64,000 nt of DNA from Chelonoidis abingdonii (lineage: Eukaryota > Chordata > Testudines > Testudinidae). Both the position numbers and the translations under genes were made by a program. How positions within the stretch are numbered: position 1 is the first letter of the stretch; each line of letters begins with the position of its first letter. The notes under the pieces are model-generated. The model was not told the DNA's origin. It saw only the letters and a list, made by a program, of their open reading frames with translations, and did no database searches. Where the stretch lies: positions 298,155,827 to 298,219,826 of the forward strand of contig NC_133770.1 in assembly GCF_003597395.2 (NCBI RefSeq), written 5' to 3'. Below are positions 11,500 to 23,245 of this stretch, piece by piece.

Positions 11500-12168
11500 A
11501 ATCTCTCGTATGCCCACGCCTGGAATACTGCAGGCAGTTCTGGTTGTCTCATCTCAAAAAAGATGTATTGGAATTGGAAAAGGTGCAGAGGAGGGCAACA
11601 AAAATGATTGGGGTATGGAACAGTTTCCATACGGGGAGAGATTAATAAGACTGGGACCGTTCAGTTTAGAAAAGAGACGGCTAAGGAGGCATATGACAGA
11701 GGTCTATAAAAACATGATGTGGGCAGAGTAAATAGGGAAGCGTTTTTTACCCCTTCACATAAACAGAAGACTCAGGGGGTTATCCAATAAAATTAATAGG
11801 CATCAGGTTTAAAACAAACATTAGGACGTAATTCACACAGTGCACTGTCAACCTGTGGAACTCATTGCCAGAGGATGTTGTAAAGGCCAGAAGCATAACT
11901 AGGTTCAAAAAAAAATTAGGTAAGTTCATGGAGGAAAAGTCCATTAGGGGCTAGTAGCCAGAATGGTCAGAGACACAACCTCATGCTCTAGGTGTCCCTA
12001 TGCCTCTGTCAGAAGCTGGGACTGGACAACGGGCAATGGATCACTTGATAAACTGCCCAATTTTGTACATTCCACCAAAGCATTTGGCACTGACCACTGT
12101 TGGAAGACAGGATGCTCGGCTAGATGGACCGTTGGTCTGACCCAGCACAGGTGTTCTTATGATCTTAA
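11500..12168 (+). mobile_element. Older CR1-type LINE 3' fragment
   Basis: It includes TGCAGAGGAGGGCAACAAAA, ATGATTGGGG and an ending GATGGACCGTTGGTCTGACC followed by CAGCACAGGTGTTCTTATG. Both are hallmarks of the CR1/L3-like family common in turtles. It is broken by frameshifts. A second fragment with the same ending lies at 45228-45355. Confidence 0.75.
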
Positions 12169-12169
12169 A

Positions 12170-12410
12170 GGAAGGATGGCCAAGTGGTTAGGGCACTAGC
12201 CTGGGAGTTGGGAGACATGAGTTCATGTCTCTCCTTTGACACAGCCTCTCTGTGCATTCAGAGATGAATCACTTAGTCCCACCATGCCTCAGTTTCCCCA
12301 TGTGTACAGTGGCGATAATAATCCTATCCTACCTCACCTGGGGGTTGGGAGAATTCATGCAATAAAGATTGAGAGACGCTTAGGTACTAGGGAGACGAGA
12401 GATGGACAGG
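12170..12410 (+). mobile_element. CORE-SINE (tRNA-derived)
   Basis: An A-box-like GGATGGCCAAGTGGTTAGGG leads into GCACTAGCCTGGGAG. It then has a degraded B box, GCCTCAGTTTCCCCATGTG and a tail with ATAATAATCC. This is the full order of an amniote CORE/MIR-type SINE. It directly follows the CR1 fragment. Confidence 0.65.
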
Positions 12411-12471
12411 CACCACAGATCGATTAACTACCTGTGGGAGTGTGTGCGAACCCCACCCCAGCACCGCTCAC

Positions 12472-12657
12472 CGGTTTCTCCACAGGCACTTTGTTGTAAT
12501 ACCGGATCGAGTCTTTCCCCAGGAAGTCAAACTCCACAACGTGCTCCTGCCCATCCAGCTCTGGGTGCAGCTTAATGTGCTCAACACGCAGGGAGCAGCA
12601 GCCAACCGTGTCTGCAGTCTCCCCTTCTTCCTTCTCGTTACCGGCTCTCAGGGCCAG
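12472..12657 (-). CDS. TOP1MT: TOP1MT exon with catalytic Arg and Lys
   Basis: This 186-nt exon encodes [20 protein letters not shown] then [20 protein letters not shown] and [22 protein letters not shown]. The Arg of LRAGNEK (TOP1 Arg488) and the Lys of [10 protein letters not shown] (TOP1 Lys532) are catalytic. The acceptor is ctcccag and the donor CCG|gtgagc, both phase 0. It is nearly identical to its vertebrate counterparts. Confidence 0.98.
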
Positions 12658-13482
12658 CTGGGAGGAACACAGCAGAGCAGGCATGGAAACCCCTCATCTT
12701 CCAATATACACCTCCTCCCCCAAAACCAGTGCTAAAGAGGCTACGATGCTGTGAGAAACACACTGGATACTTCTTTCCACCAAGGGGTCGGCACAGCTCA
12801 AGTCACCACAGACTCTAAATGCCCCTGGAGTTTCTTTGCTCCATTTCCATCATTCATCTTTATGCTCATATTTACAGCCCTTCGACCAGCTGTGCAGAAA
12901 TACCCTGGCAGGAATGCATCTCAAGGACCCTTGCTATGCAAGTATCATTATGCTTATGCCTTCAGCTAGGCCGGAGAGAGGCAGGAAATAGTTCAGGGGT
13001 TAGATGGTACAGGGGAGGGATATCGGAAGAGGACATAGGCTCAGTTGCATTCACATGCAGTAATGATAATGCAGCCCTGTTTTCAACAGGAGACTTCACT
13101 GCCACAAGCAGCAGCATTGAAATAACCCTTACAACAAAGAACTCTGGCGTCACTGGATGCAACATTGCTTATTCGTCTGGGCAAGTGGCAGCAGGCGTGA
13201 CAAGTATCACACACGCTGGAAATCAGCGTGTGCTGGGGGGGGTAGCAAAGGCAGGAAATGTGTGTAACCCTCCACATGGTCCTGTACCACCAGCACACTT
13301 TCACGGACAGCTCTGGACATTTCCCATTGCAATTCACTTTCATGTTCTCTGTGACCACGAGTGGCTTCCACTCATGGGCTAACCCACGACTCACAGCTCC
13401 CAGTAAGTGCGAACGTAGCTCAGCTAAAGTAATTTTACAAGGAAAACACCTAGCCCAACAAGACAGAGAAGCAAGCCGGCAC
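12658..13482. other. Intron sequence, nothing recognised
   Basis: No repeat or gene was recognised. An open frame at 12819-13382 on the plus strand has no start context, splice support or recognisable domain, and is treated as chance. Confidence 0.5.
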
Positions 13483-13626
13483 CTTGTCAATGAAGTAAAG
13501 GGCCACGGATCTTTGCCGTTTCTTCATCTCCCTGGATTTCCAGTCTGCACGGTATTGAGAGCGGATCTTGTCAACTACATCTTTTAAACGTCTGGCTACT
13601 TCATATTTCTGCCAGTCCTTCTCCCC
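13483..13626 (-). CDS. TOP1MT: TOP1MT exon, core domain
   Basis: This 144-nt exon encodes [20 protein letters not shown] then [20 protein letters not shown] and [21 protein letters not shown] matches human TOP1MT better than TOP1, which reads RNQYREDWKSKEM. The acceptor is ccttccag and the donor AAG|gtgccg. It is a whole number of codons. Confidence 0.97.
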
Positions 13627-13739
13627 CTGGAAGGAAAAATGGATGTTTCCACTTGCCCTGCACAGCATCCATTGTCACCTAGCCACTGTCACAGCTAATA
13701 AACAGAGCTAGGGAAGAAACTGCTTTCCCATCCTGCAAA

Positions 13740-14115
13740 ACATTTCGCGATAATTCAAAAAATTTCCCATCCTGGGCTGGGACAAAAAGTCGACATCTAA
13801 AATGTTCACCAATCAAACATCTTAAAAAATAATTGGTTCAGGTCAATCCAGCCATTTCATTTCAATCATTTCAAAACATTCTGTCTGGATTTTCACCATC
13901 GTTTCTCAACAGGAGTTAGCTTAAATTTCTAAGCGAAAAGTTATTTTGAGCCGGAAAACCAGAGTTTTTCATTTCAACAATTAAAAATAATAATAATAAT
14001 AATAATTTTTTTGGTGTAGAAAAATCAACCCAAGCAGACCCTTTCCCGTGAACATTTTTTGATTTTGACAAACCAGCCTTTTCCCAACAAAAACGTTTTG
14101 TCGAACAATTCCTAA
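13740..14115. repeat. A/T-rich interspersed repeat with a (TAA)n tract
   Basis: This is a low-GC stretch with repeated TTTCATTTC, AAAATTT and TTTTGAC words and an ATAATAATAATAATAATAAT microsatellite at about 13986-14008. Similar wording appears at 26555-26760. The family is not identified. Confidence 0.45.
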
Positions 14116-14759
14116 TCTGCTCCAGGAATAAAACCCTTTACAAGGAAACTGCCTGGTTCCAGACTGGACCTACTTTGATGATAGAATATCATTAGGAACG
14201 CTGTCCAGGTTCTAAACACTGTTCAGTGTTCGGATGATTTTTTTTTTTACATCATCTATCCATGTCACTCAAGTTAAAGAGGAATAACTACAATTTTTGG
14301 AGGAATGGTTTGGGCGCCCCCTGATGGCTGTGCAGAAGCACTGAACCAGCACTGACTTCAAAGTACTTATTGTAAGAAGCTCATGCTAACGCACGTCTCA
14401 TTGTTAGGCGATTAGGAATACAAATCAAGCAATGATAAAGCACTAACTCTCCATCGTTGCACATCTATCATATTTGATTACTAACAGATTGTTCGATGTG
14501 AATCTAAGTGGAACCTAGCTGAGTTAATGCTACAGTGAAAGCTTTGATATTGTGCATGTTTATTAACCTTCCTGTTGGACTTGTAGAACATATCCAGATT
14601 TAAATTGCCTTTTTTAAAGTAAAAAGGGAGAACAAAGCATGTTGCTAATATTAAGCCCAATACGGGCCAATTTAGACTATCAAAACCATCATCGCCAGGA
14701 TTACTGTAAAACAGAACAGTCTCGCCATGTTGTACCCATCTTAGTGAATCATTATAACT

Positions 14760-15250
14760 AGGGTTCTAGCAAATTCATGGTCCATTTTGGTCAATTTAAC
14801 AGTCATAGGATTTAAAAATTGTAAATTTCATGTTTTCAGCTATTTAAATCTGAAATTCCATGGCGGTGTGATTGTAGGAGTCCTGACCCAAAAAGGAGTT
14901 TTGAGGGGGTTGCAAGCATATTGTAGGGGGGTTGCAGTACTGCTACCCTTACTTCTGCGCTGCTGCTGGCGGCAGTGCTACCTTAAGAGCCGGGCAGCCA
15001 GAGAGCAGTGACAATTGGCCGGAAGCCCAGCGCTGAAGGCAGAGCCGTCACCAACAGCCATGCAGAAGGATAGCATGGTATGGTATTGCCACTCTTACTT
15101 CTGCACTGCTGCCTCAGTCAGCAGCCGCCACTCTCCAGCCACCCAGCTCTGAAGTAAGTGACAATACTGCAACCCACCTAAAATAACCTTGTGCCCTTTT
15201 CTGCAACTCACTTTTGGGTCAGGACCCTCAATTTGAGAAATGCTGGTCTG
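14760..15250. mobile_element. Non-autonomous DNA transposon remnant
   Basis: The left end reads AGGGTTCTAGCAAATTCATG. The right end reads TTTTGGGTCAGGACCCTCAA then TTTGAGAAATGCTGGTCT, similar to the TTGAGAA(C)xxCTG ends of hAT elements in this window. GC-rich, CTGCTGC-rich blocks lie between. Boundaries are approximate. Confidence 0.4.
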
Positions 15251-15284
15251 TACAGTATAGGGTAAAAGCACGCAAAAGACCAGA

Positions 15285-15390
15285 ATTCACAGGGGGTCTC
15301 CTGGCAGCCCAGTGGCAGAGACAGGGGTAGAACCCAAATCTCCTGATTCCCAGTCCAGTGCTCTATCCATTAGGCCACTAGGCCTCTCTT
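15285..15390 (-). mobile_element. CORE-SINE fragment, reverse orientation
   Basis: The plus strand reads CCAGTGGCAGAGACAGGGGT, AGAACCCAAATCTCCTGATT and TCTATCCATTAGGCCACTAG. This is the reverse complement of a CORE-SINE head with A and B boxes. Only the 5' part remains. Confidence 0.6.
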
Positions 15391-15647
15391 TAAGCCAGAA
15401 GGTCTTTCTATACAAATCCAAAGTCAGAGGCATAACTGTAAAAGCTTCCAATTTCAAGAGATTCTAGCTTCTCTTGCAAGACTTGTGATGTCACCGGGGT
15501 AGCCATACGATGCATTAACAGTCTCATTGGACAAATATGCACAAAAGATTGTGCCAACTGCTCCTCTACAGGCACGTGCGTGGACTGTGGCATAAAAGGG
15601 GTCAATCAAAGGCAAACGGATGGTCTGACAAGGAACAGCACACCCAC

Positions 15648-15792
15648 CTTTAGCTTGGAACTCGGGTTCAGCATGATGTACTTAATCGAGTTCTGGATGT
15701 TTTCGGTCCACGAAGCCAGCCACGTGACGGTGTTGTCACAGCGCACTTCCTTCCACTTGTGACCCGATGGAGGCTCGGGTGTTTTAGAGTCC
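15648..15792 (-). CDS. TOP1MT: TOP1MT exon, core domain
   Basis: This 145-nt exon encodes [20 protein letters not shown] then [20 protein letters not shown] and LNPSSKLK. The block [11 protein letters not shown].DNxVTWL is universal in type IB topoisomerases and lies in the DNA-clamping core. The acceptor is gtaacag and the donor AAG|gtgggt. The first G completes a Lys codon from 16773-16960. Confidence 0.97.
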
Positions 15793-16772
15793 CTGTTACA
15801 TGGAGAGGATGCAAAGCAAAATTATAACCACTCCCTGGGCCCTTCTGTTCAAAGACCGATCAAAACCAACCCAATGCTAATGACACGAAAGGCCAACCAA
15901 GGGAAAAGAAATGGACTTGAGTCCCCATGGCTTCTTTTTTAATAGGCAAGGTTTGTTCTTGTAAAGGAGTAAAGAGATTTTCTGCTCAGTTACAAAATTA
16001 AACATCCAGGTCTTCTATCCAGAAGACTAGAAACAACTGGAGAAGTAGTGGGTTTAACGGTACTGGGTACACCCAGCAATTGAATCTCATGGAGTGGGGA
16101 AACGACTTTTTTACCCAAACTGCACAATATCGGATTAACATTTATTTAACTCAAATCCAAGGAAGAAATGTTCTCTGCTAAGCCTGCCCTCTTTAATGAA
16201 GGGCTTGGAAAGTTTCCAACCCGCAGCTCACAGCCCTCCATGCAGTCCTCCAACAAGCATAACATTGACAACTGCATTCCTGATATTTCTAAGGTAGAAA
16301 CAAGCAGGATTTGGGACGGGGCAGGGTATGGAGTGAATCTCTCAGGCTTTCTTCAGACCCCCCAAAAAAGCTATAGAGGGTTTGCCAAGGAAAACCCATG
16401 TGTTTCTCCTTGGCAAAGCTTTAATAAGAAATCCCTGGACAGACGTGAGATTGGAGTTGACTGGCTACTCCTGGCCACTTCATCTGTATCTATGCAGGAT
16501 TTGACTGTGAAATGTACCTGTCACGTAGAAAGGGAAAAACTCCTCAGAAGAGGAGGCTCAAGATGTCCCATGTGAATTTACATCTCAGGAGTAACAGTAG
16601 AGCAAAGCAGTGACCTAGCCCTGCTGGAAGCAAGCGGGCAGCAGAGTGACTTGAATACAGCCAAGGATAACACCAGGGAGAAAATGTTGGCCTTTAATGG
16701 AGCAAAGCCCATGGACACCAGCTGAGGATCTGGCCTGAAGAGTTAAGTTCTAGCTAATGGGAACTCACTCAC
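15793..16772. other. Intron sequence, nothing recognised
   Basis: No recognisable repeat or exon. An open frame at 16168-16575 on the plus strand lacks splice sites in phase and resembles no family I know. Confidence 0.45.
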
Positions 16773-16960
16773 TTGCTACAGTTTATGATGACGTCCTCTG
16801 GCATGATCCTCTTCTTCAGCATGCCCATTTTAGGGTGGTCCCCGCGCCCACGGAACAGCCCCGGGGGCTCGGTTTTGAAGTTACCTATTTTCTCCCGATG
16901 CCCGTCGAGGATGCAGTACCCATACTCCTCCTGGATCTTATCTGCCTCCTCCTTCAGTTT
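16773..16960 (-). CDS. TOP1MT: TOP1MT exon, core domain
   Basis: This 188-nt exon encodes [20 protein letters not shown] then [20 protein letters not shown] and [37 protein letters not shown] and GDHPKMG are TOP1MT-type residues; TOP1 has GFCIMDNHKERIANF and GNHPKMG. The acceptor is tttaaatcag and the donor AA|gtgagt. Confidence 0.98.
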
Positions 16961-17264
16961 CTGATTTAAAAAACAATCCATGGTGAAAATGCCGGTCCAA
17001 GGTGCTACCCACGGTGCTGCACCTACCATTACCCACGGGTCTTCCGGAAGAAAGTTGGTTCACAAATTCAAGAGCTTTAGGAATCAGAAACCAGCCTCCT
17101 GCCATGGAATTTCAAACCAACTGCCAGCAATCAACCAACAGCACTGACAGTGAGTGGATACCCAATGGTTGGAAATAAGTCAAACCTCTCTTTTTGGAAG
17201 CAGAGGGACTGGAAGAGGCAGAACCAGTATTAATCGGTACATTATTAAATGATCCATGGCTGTA

Positions 17265-17525
17265 CATATACAGGACACAGGCACTGACTCCGTGGGTGCT
17301 CTGGGGGCTCAAGCACCCAAAGAAAAAAAATGGAGGTGCGCTGCACCCATCAGCCTGAGCTGTTCAGCAGGGTCATCAATCAGCTGTTTGGTGGCTGGCG
17401 GGAGGCACTCAGGGGAGTGCAGAGGGCAGCGAGCAGGGCAGGAAGAGGCGGAGCCTGGCTGGAGCTTCGGGGAAGGGGCGGGGCCTCCAGGCAGAGCCTG
17501 GGTGGAGCAATAAGTTTTCCCCTGC
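17265..17525. mobile_element. GC-rich non-autonomous element fragment
   Basis: GGCACTGACTCCGTGGGTGC is followed by GGGCTCAAGCACCCA and purine-rich GGCGGAGCCTGGCTGGAG blocks. This wording is shared with the element at 3450-4030 and the family at 42961-43392. Termini are not resolved. Confidence 0.4.
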
Positions 17526-17765
17526 CCTAATTTAAGACAAGAGGCAGCAAATGAGAGTGACAAACGGGCAGGGATGGAGGAGGGTAACAGGAAGAAGTTA
17601 TAGACTACTACCCAGATAACAGATACATGATTTTGAATCAGAAGTATGCATTTTCCAATCGCATAGAGTGACACACAAAAGCTGCCATAAGGAAATTAAG
17701 CCCCCCACACCCAGACTAAATATTTACCAACCATCCACAGAAGTCGTTCGAAACAGCATCCTAAC

Positions 17766-17888
17766 CTGTTTCTCCTCTTTGGGCAAAGCTTTCCGGGCCT
17801 CGTTTTTATCCACAAAGTACTTGTGCATCTCTTTGAAGTCACACTTCTCCAGATGCTTTATCTTCTTCCGCTCCTCCGAGGTCATTTC
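17766..17888 (-). CDS. TOP1MT: TOP1MT exon, start of the core cap region
   Basis: This 123-nt exon encodes EMTSEERKKIKHLEKCDFKE then MHKYFVDKNEARKALPKEEK Q. HKYFVDKNEARK.LPKEEKQ resembles human TOP1MT (HRYFVDKAAARKVLSREEKQ) more than TOP1. The acceptor is ttgctcag and the donor CAG|gttagg, phase 0 on both sides. Confidence 0.97.
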
Positions 17889-18234
17889 CTGAGCAAAAGC
17901 CAGAAGAGAACTGGAGAACAGGTAGGCAAATCTCATTTATGACTGGGGATAAGCTGCATGGGGGGACAATAACCTAGGTTTCTGGAGAGTCTGCTGAGCA
18001 GCAGTTTTACAGCTGTGCTGTCAATGCTGAAATCAAAGGCTAGGATTAAGCTGCACCTGAAAAGTTTATTTTTCTAAACTAGTGGCCGCTTTTGAAAGTC
18101 TGAGAATGTGTACAGGCAAGGTTGACAGAATTTATTTGTTCATAATTTCAGTGGATAATATCCATATTTATTTCTAATCATTTTGTCCAATTTTTTCTTG
18201 ATTTAAACTTTCATGATTGTGTGCATGGGGGGTC

Positions 18235-18350
18235 AAACAATGGTCATTTATGCATGCATCTGACGAAGTGGGTATTCACCCACAAAAGCTCATGCTCCAA
18301 AACGTCTATTAGTCTATAAGGTGCCACAGGATTCTTTGCTGCTTTTAATG
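18235..18350 (+). mobile_element. Interspersed repeat fragment, 3' part
   Basis: It carries ATGCATCTGACGAAGTGGGT, CATGCTCCAAAACGTCTATT and TCTATAAGGTGCCACAGGAT followed by TCTTTGCTGCTTTT. The same sequence forms both arms of the palindrome at 58706-58847. I recognise it as a common turtle repeat but cannot name the family with certainty. Confidence 0.55.
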
Positions 18351-18929
18351 ATTATTTAATGACAGCTGCTGCTGAGATTCAAAAAGTTAAAGCTTTATAA
18401 CCATTCAAAGAGAAACTGTCAACATTCAGTGTCAAAACATACAAAGTAAATATCCTTAAAACAAACTCTACTAAGTTATTAAGCAGAATTTTTCTTACTT
18501 TGTCTATCTGTAAATTTCAATTACCGATGGAAACATTTTTGCTTTGGATTGCACATGTTTGGTGAAATCCCCATTTACCAATAAAAACTGAATACGTCAA
18601 GTCTGTGTGTGAGGATCACTTCATACACCCGTGCAATGCAACCACCTCTGGGGTGGAACAGCACCACTAAACCACAGCTCAGAGCAGACAGGGAGAAATT
18701 CCAAGCCAGGCACACACACAAGCTCGATCTATGTGGGGTTACTGGGCATGGAAGCATTATCGCCAGTGGCCAGGTGCACATAAAACCTGCTCTGAGAGGA
18801 GTCACTGTTCTGTGAGATTTTTCTCCTGCAACAGAGAAATCCTCATGTTTAGCTGCTGAATGATAAAATATTGTTGCCCCTGAGCGGCTAGTCAGAGTTC
18901 AGAAACCTGGCGATGTTCCAGTTGGGAGC

Positions 18930-19478
18930 CCTTGGCCCCTCTCCCACTCTGGGTGGCGGGGTTGCACGCTCCTGCAGGGAAGCGTGGCGGCGTGTCTGGC
19001 TCTGGCCGGGTGGCACGGCTGCCAGACATGCTGCTCTGAGCAGCACGGTAAGAGGGCCGGGGCTGGAACTGGGGGGTTAGATAAGGGGTGGAGGGTCCTG
19101 GGGTGCAGTCAGGGGACAAGGGGCAGCTGGATGGGGTGTAGGTTCTGGGAGGGGCAGTCAGGGGATGGGGAACTGGGGGGGTTGTATAAGTGTGGGAGTC
19201 TCAGGGGGGCTGTTGGGAGGGATGTGCAGATAGAGGTCAGGGCACGCGGAACAGGGGGGTTGGACGGGGGTGGGGTCCCAGGGGCGGTTAGGGGACAAGG
19301 GGGCAGGGTTGGATGGGCTGGAGATTCTGAGGGGAGCAGTCAGAGGGCAGGAAGTAGGAGGTACATAGGGGGTGGGGGCCCAGCTGTTTAGGGAGGCACA
19401 GCCTTCCCTACCCGGCCCTCTACACAGTTTTGCAACCCCAATGTGCCCCTTGGACCAAAAGTTTGCCCACCCTGGGCT
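18930..19478 (+). mobile_element. hAT-like element with an internal G-rich tandem array
   Basis: The right end reads GACCAAAAGTTTGCCCACCC TG, the inverted form of a CAGGGTGGGCAAACTTTTGG hAT terminus. The interior (about 19070-19380) is a decayed tandem of units of roughly 60-70 bases containing GTCAGGGGACAAGG and GGGGGGTTGGA. The left terminus is not visible. Confidence 0.5.
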
Positions 19479-20216
19479 AGCTTCTCTGCCTACAGCCCTA
19501 CACCTCTTTAGCCAACACCAGACTCCCAAAATCTCTCTCTATGCTTCTCCCAGGGTCACACCGTGCTTATAGGCTCTTGCTGAGCTTTCTTTCTCTGCCT
19601 CAATCACCCTGGTCCTCACCTGCCCCCAGCTCGATGTTTTCCCACGCTCAAAGACATGGAACCAGGCAGAACAAAACCCAGTGAAACCCTCTGCCCCCCG
19701 TGGTGCGAGCTTCTGGTCAGACTCTTACGCCTTGTTTTAGACATGGCCCCTTAACTGTCTCTTAAGCGAAGGACACATTCACACACCAGTTTCAATGAGG
19801 TTTAACTCAGCCCATAACAAGGCTTAATCCAGCTCATACCCCCAACCACTGCTCACACACACACATCTGCCCTCTCCCCCTTTCATCTAACACCACCTCC
19901 TATTGAATGTTTTAAAAAACCCTAGGTAATTAATACCCAAAAACTAACATGAAGCAGTCTGGGCCGGGATGCTACAAACACCTCTTGACTCAAACCCACA
20001 AAAGCAAGGATGTGAAAATGCTAAGCCACCTCACGGTACATCCCCTCTACTGCCCCACTCACAAGCACACCCCTTACCATTCCCATCTCTATCAGACACC
20101 ACAGGCCATGCACCGCAACCTCAGCTCCGCCCCCTAGAGACGCAGTCTTCCATCCCGATCCCCACATACATTCTTATAGCCAAGGAGCAGTGACTACGTG
20201 CCCACAAAGCAGGTAC

Positions 20217-20338
20217 CTTTCTCCAGTCATGGAAGAAGTTGTTCTGGAAAATCTCCTTGGTTGTATATTCATGATCTAGCATTTTTGCATAGAAGGTGGC
20301 AATTTCCTCTGTAGCCACATTCAGCTTCATGGGTTTGC
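20217..20338 (-). CDS. TOP1MT: TOP1MT exon, core domain
   Basis: This 122-nt exon encodes [20 protein letters not shown] then [37 protein letters not shown] is a signature of topoisomerase I, and FY.KML is the TOP1MT form where TOP1 has FF.KML. The acceptor is ctgtacag and the donor AAG|gtacct. The first two bases complete a Gly codon. Confidence 0.98.
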
Positions 20339-20427
20339 CTGTACAGAAACACAGTGTGCTTCATCATTGGTCACCCACCTGCTCTAATCCCCCCTCCATC
20401 CAAGCTGGCTGCGGAGTAACACTTGAA

Positions 20428-21030
20428 AGCATGAATTGTATTAGCAGGAGCATTGCCAGCAGATTGAGGGAAGTGATTATTCCCCTCTATTCGGCAGTGG
20501 TGAGGCCACATCTGGAGTACTGCGTCCAGTTTTGGTCCCCTCACTACAGAAGGGATGAGGACAAATTGGAGAGAGTCCAGCGGAGGGCAACGAAAATGAT
20601 TGGGGGCTGGGGCACATGATCTACAAGGAGAGGCTGAGGGAACTGGGCTTGTTTAGTCTGGAGAAGAGAAGAGTGAGGGGGGATTTGATAGCAGCCTTCA
20701 GCTTCCTGAAGAGGGGTTCCAAAGAGGTTGGAGCTGGGCTGTTCTAAGTGGTGGCAGCTGACAGAACAAGGAGCAATGGTCTCAAGTTGCAGTGGAGGAG
20801 CTCTAGGTTGGATATTAGGAAACACTATTTCACAAGGAGGGTGGTGAAGCACTGGGATGGGTTACCTAGAGAGGTGGTGGAATCTCCTTCCTTAGAGGTT
20901 TTTAAGGTCAGGCTTGACAAAGCCCTGGCTGGGATGATTTAGTTGGGGGTTGGTCCTGCTTTGAGCAGGGGGTTGGACTAGATGACCTCCTGAGGTCTCT
21001 ACCAATCCTGATAGCCTATGATTCTATGAA
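20428..21030 (+). mobile_element. CR1 LINE 3' end with a remnant of the ORF2 C-terminus
   Basis: One frame gives [20 protein letters not shown] and [13 protein letters not shown], the C-terminal end of the CR1 reverse transcriptase. It is followed by the standard 3' UTR (GGTTGGATATTAGGAAACAC, GCAGGGGGTTGGACTAGATG) and a terminal ATTCTATGA repeat. It is 5' truncated and frameshifted, and sits in the intron between exons 20217-20338 and 21443-21558. Confidence 0.92.
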
Positions 21031-21442
21031 GCAAATTAACTCTAAAGGCTCACGTACCATAAGGCAAGTACCCCTCCCACAACCTCACCATTTATTATTT
21101 TCTTTTAAAGAACTTTTTTTCTTCCATTATTTTTAAACCAAGGGGGGAGGGAGGGCAGGGAGAAAACTCATGATTTCTGAATGCCCAGGATTACTCTAAA
21201 TGCGTTGGCTTTTAAAAAACTGTTGGTGTTTTAACTCCACATTCTGCAATAAGAAAGGCTGCAAAATTAGCCTCTTGCCAGGCCCACGGACCCGAACGGA
21301 CTGGTTAATATAGGCTCTCATCTCAGAGCGAGCGACAGTCTGCTTCGGACGAACCGTATTCTTTGTTCGGTCCATTTTACCAGCTGCACTATGTCAGGAA
21401 TATTGCTACTGTTTGCAGTATCTGTGAGAAAACAGAACGCAC

Positions 21443-21558
21443 CGTCGTAATAGAACTTGACATCGTCAGGGAGTGGCTCGTAGAGAGGGGCGAAGTAGGG
21501 GCCTTTGTGCTCCAGCTGTTTCCATTTCACCCCATCCTCTGTCTTCTCCTCTTCCCAC
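21443..21558 (-). CDS. TOP1MT: TOP1MT exon, first exon of the conserved core
   Basis: This 116-nt exon encodes [20 protein letters not shown] then [19 protein letters not shown]. The acceptor ctataag is followed by G completing a Trp split after the KWKW end of 26842-28274. Together they form KWKWWEEEK, matching the KWKWWEEER junction of TOP1. [16 protein letters not shown] is the TOP1MT form. The donor is gtgcgt. Mammalian TOP1MT has only a short leader upstream of this point. Confidence 0.97.
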
Positions 21559-21794
21559 CTTATAGAGAAAAGCACCGTGAATGGTTAGGGAGCGTCTCAG
21601 CATATGCAATTCCCTGCTGCTCCGTTTGGGATACCACCATCCCAGGACATGGTGGGGACCGAGCCAGGGAGCTTCTGTAGGCATCCTGGGAGAAATGGGT
21701 TTTAGAAAAAGATTTGGAGCAGAGGCTTATGGATCAGCTCTGGAAGGTACCCCCACAGGGAGATGGAATAATGTGCAAGGAACCAGGCTAGGGA
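21559..21794. other. Intron sequence, nothing recognised
   Basis: No repeat or coding signal was recognised before the SINE that begins near 21795. Confidence 0.4.
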
Positions 21795-22020
21795 GGACGG
21801 TCTCGCTCTAGTGGACAGGATGCTCAGGAGACATGAGTCCAATTCCCAGCTCAGCCACTGACCCCCTATATGACCTTGGGCAAATCACTCAAGCCAGCCC
21901 GTGCCTCCGTTTCCCCATCTGTGCAACGGGGATAATACTGCACTCCCTCACAGGGGGTGTTGAGGCTAGTGATGTGCTCCAACACCATGGTGATACAAGC
22001 TCTAGACAAAAGGTATGGAG
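21795..22020 (+). mobile_element. CORE-SINE fragment
   Basis: CGCTCTAGTGGACAGGATGC (A-box region) and GAGTCCAATTCCCAGCTCAG (B-box region) are followed by GACCTTGGGCAAATCACTCA and GTTTCCCCATCTGTGCAACG. This is the MIR/CORE-SINE layout. Confidence 0.65.
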
Positions 22021-23245
22021 ATGAGAGAAGCAGTCGAATGGAGGGGGAGCGGAGTGAAGGGGGTGCGAGGGCAGATAAGCAGTGTGGGGCTTGAACACAA
22101 TACGGTGGAGAGCAGGGAGATTGTGAGACAACCCAGTTATGTTATATTCACTTCCAGACCCCCACATTTAACATAATTAAAAACCAGGGCCGCAGTGTTG
22201 TTTTTATGCAGAGCCCCTAAATGCCACAGCATAACCCTTATGGCTCCTTTCGTGACTCAGTTTCCTCTAACAGCAGCACTTGCAGGAGGATATCTGTCCA
22301 CTCACCTTTTATTTACCCCCAATGCATTAGCCTCCAAGCAAGGACTTGGGAAGGGGATTGAAAATCTCAGCTGACGAGCTAGGACATAGACTCAGGCTTG
22401 CACAGTAGCTGTGGAGGGACAGAGGTTGTGCTGTCTGCTATGCGCCCCCTCCCGTCCCCAGCTGGCTTCAGTTCTGTGCAACTGAAACAGACGACACATC
22501 TACACTCAAGAGCAGGAGTGAAGTCACTTTCCATAGCCTGCTGCCAGGGCAAGGACACCCTGATCGGTATTGCTCACGTGTGTGGTCCTCACGCTAAACA
22601 ACTTTGCGCCCCCAGCTAATCAGCTGGGATTCTAAGACCGCTGCAACCCTAGCTGTGAATGCAGACCCTTCAACAAACATCTGTGATAGAGAAAAATTAG
22701 TTGAGGGGAGTTTGGGGCTGAGGACGATCTAGATAATAGATACACTTTGTGCCCTTGGATTTTGACGTAGACTAAGGATCACAACATGCTCTCGTATCAT
22801 CTCATCATGCCAAACATTGCCAAGCACAAGGCAAACTGGTGAAGCCAAAGCGTGTTCCGCACTGCCCTGTCAAACCCTGGCACAACAAGCAAAATGACGA
22901 AGGAGGCCCCCAAAACCTGCTGAGAACTTCCACACTTTTCTGAGTGGGAGCAGAAAGTATTTTAGCTTTTCCCCTCCCCTGGGGGTTGTAATACGGAACA
23001 GAAAGAACACATCAGACCAGCAGGTCTGCTGTCTGCAGAAAGACAATCAAGGCAAAAATCTGGCTAAAGAACCCAGGAATTATGGGACTACACTGAGTTA
23101 CACCAGCTGAGGATCTGGTCCAAAGCAACTCTCTATTTGAGCCTTTGATAGACATGCTGTGAGGACGGTTCACATGACACAGACGGAAGCTGCACAGATG
23201 CCTAATTTACCCCAAACTGACAATAATACCAATGCCTGACCCTAG
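22021..23245. other. Intron sequence, nothing recognised
   Basis: About 1.2 kb without a family I can name. No exon-like open frame with splice sites in phase was seen. Confidence 0.45.

Noticed and set aside
20296..20619. 107-codon frame with reverse-transcriptase-like residues
   Set aside because: It is not a gene. It combines antisense TOP1MT exon sequence with the C-terminal remnant of a CR1 LINE, which is annotated as such.
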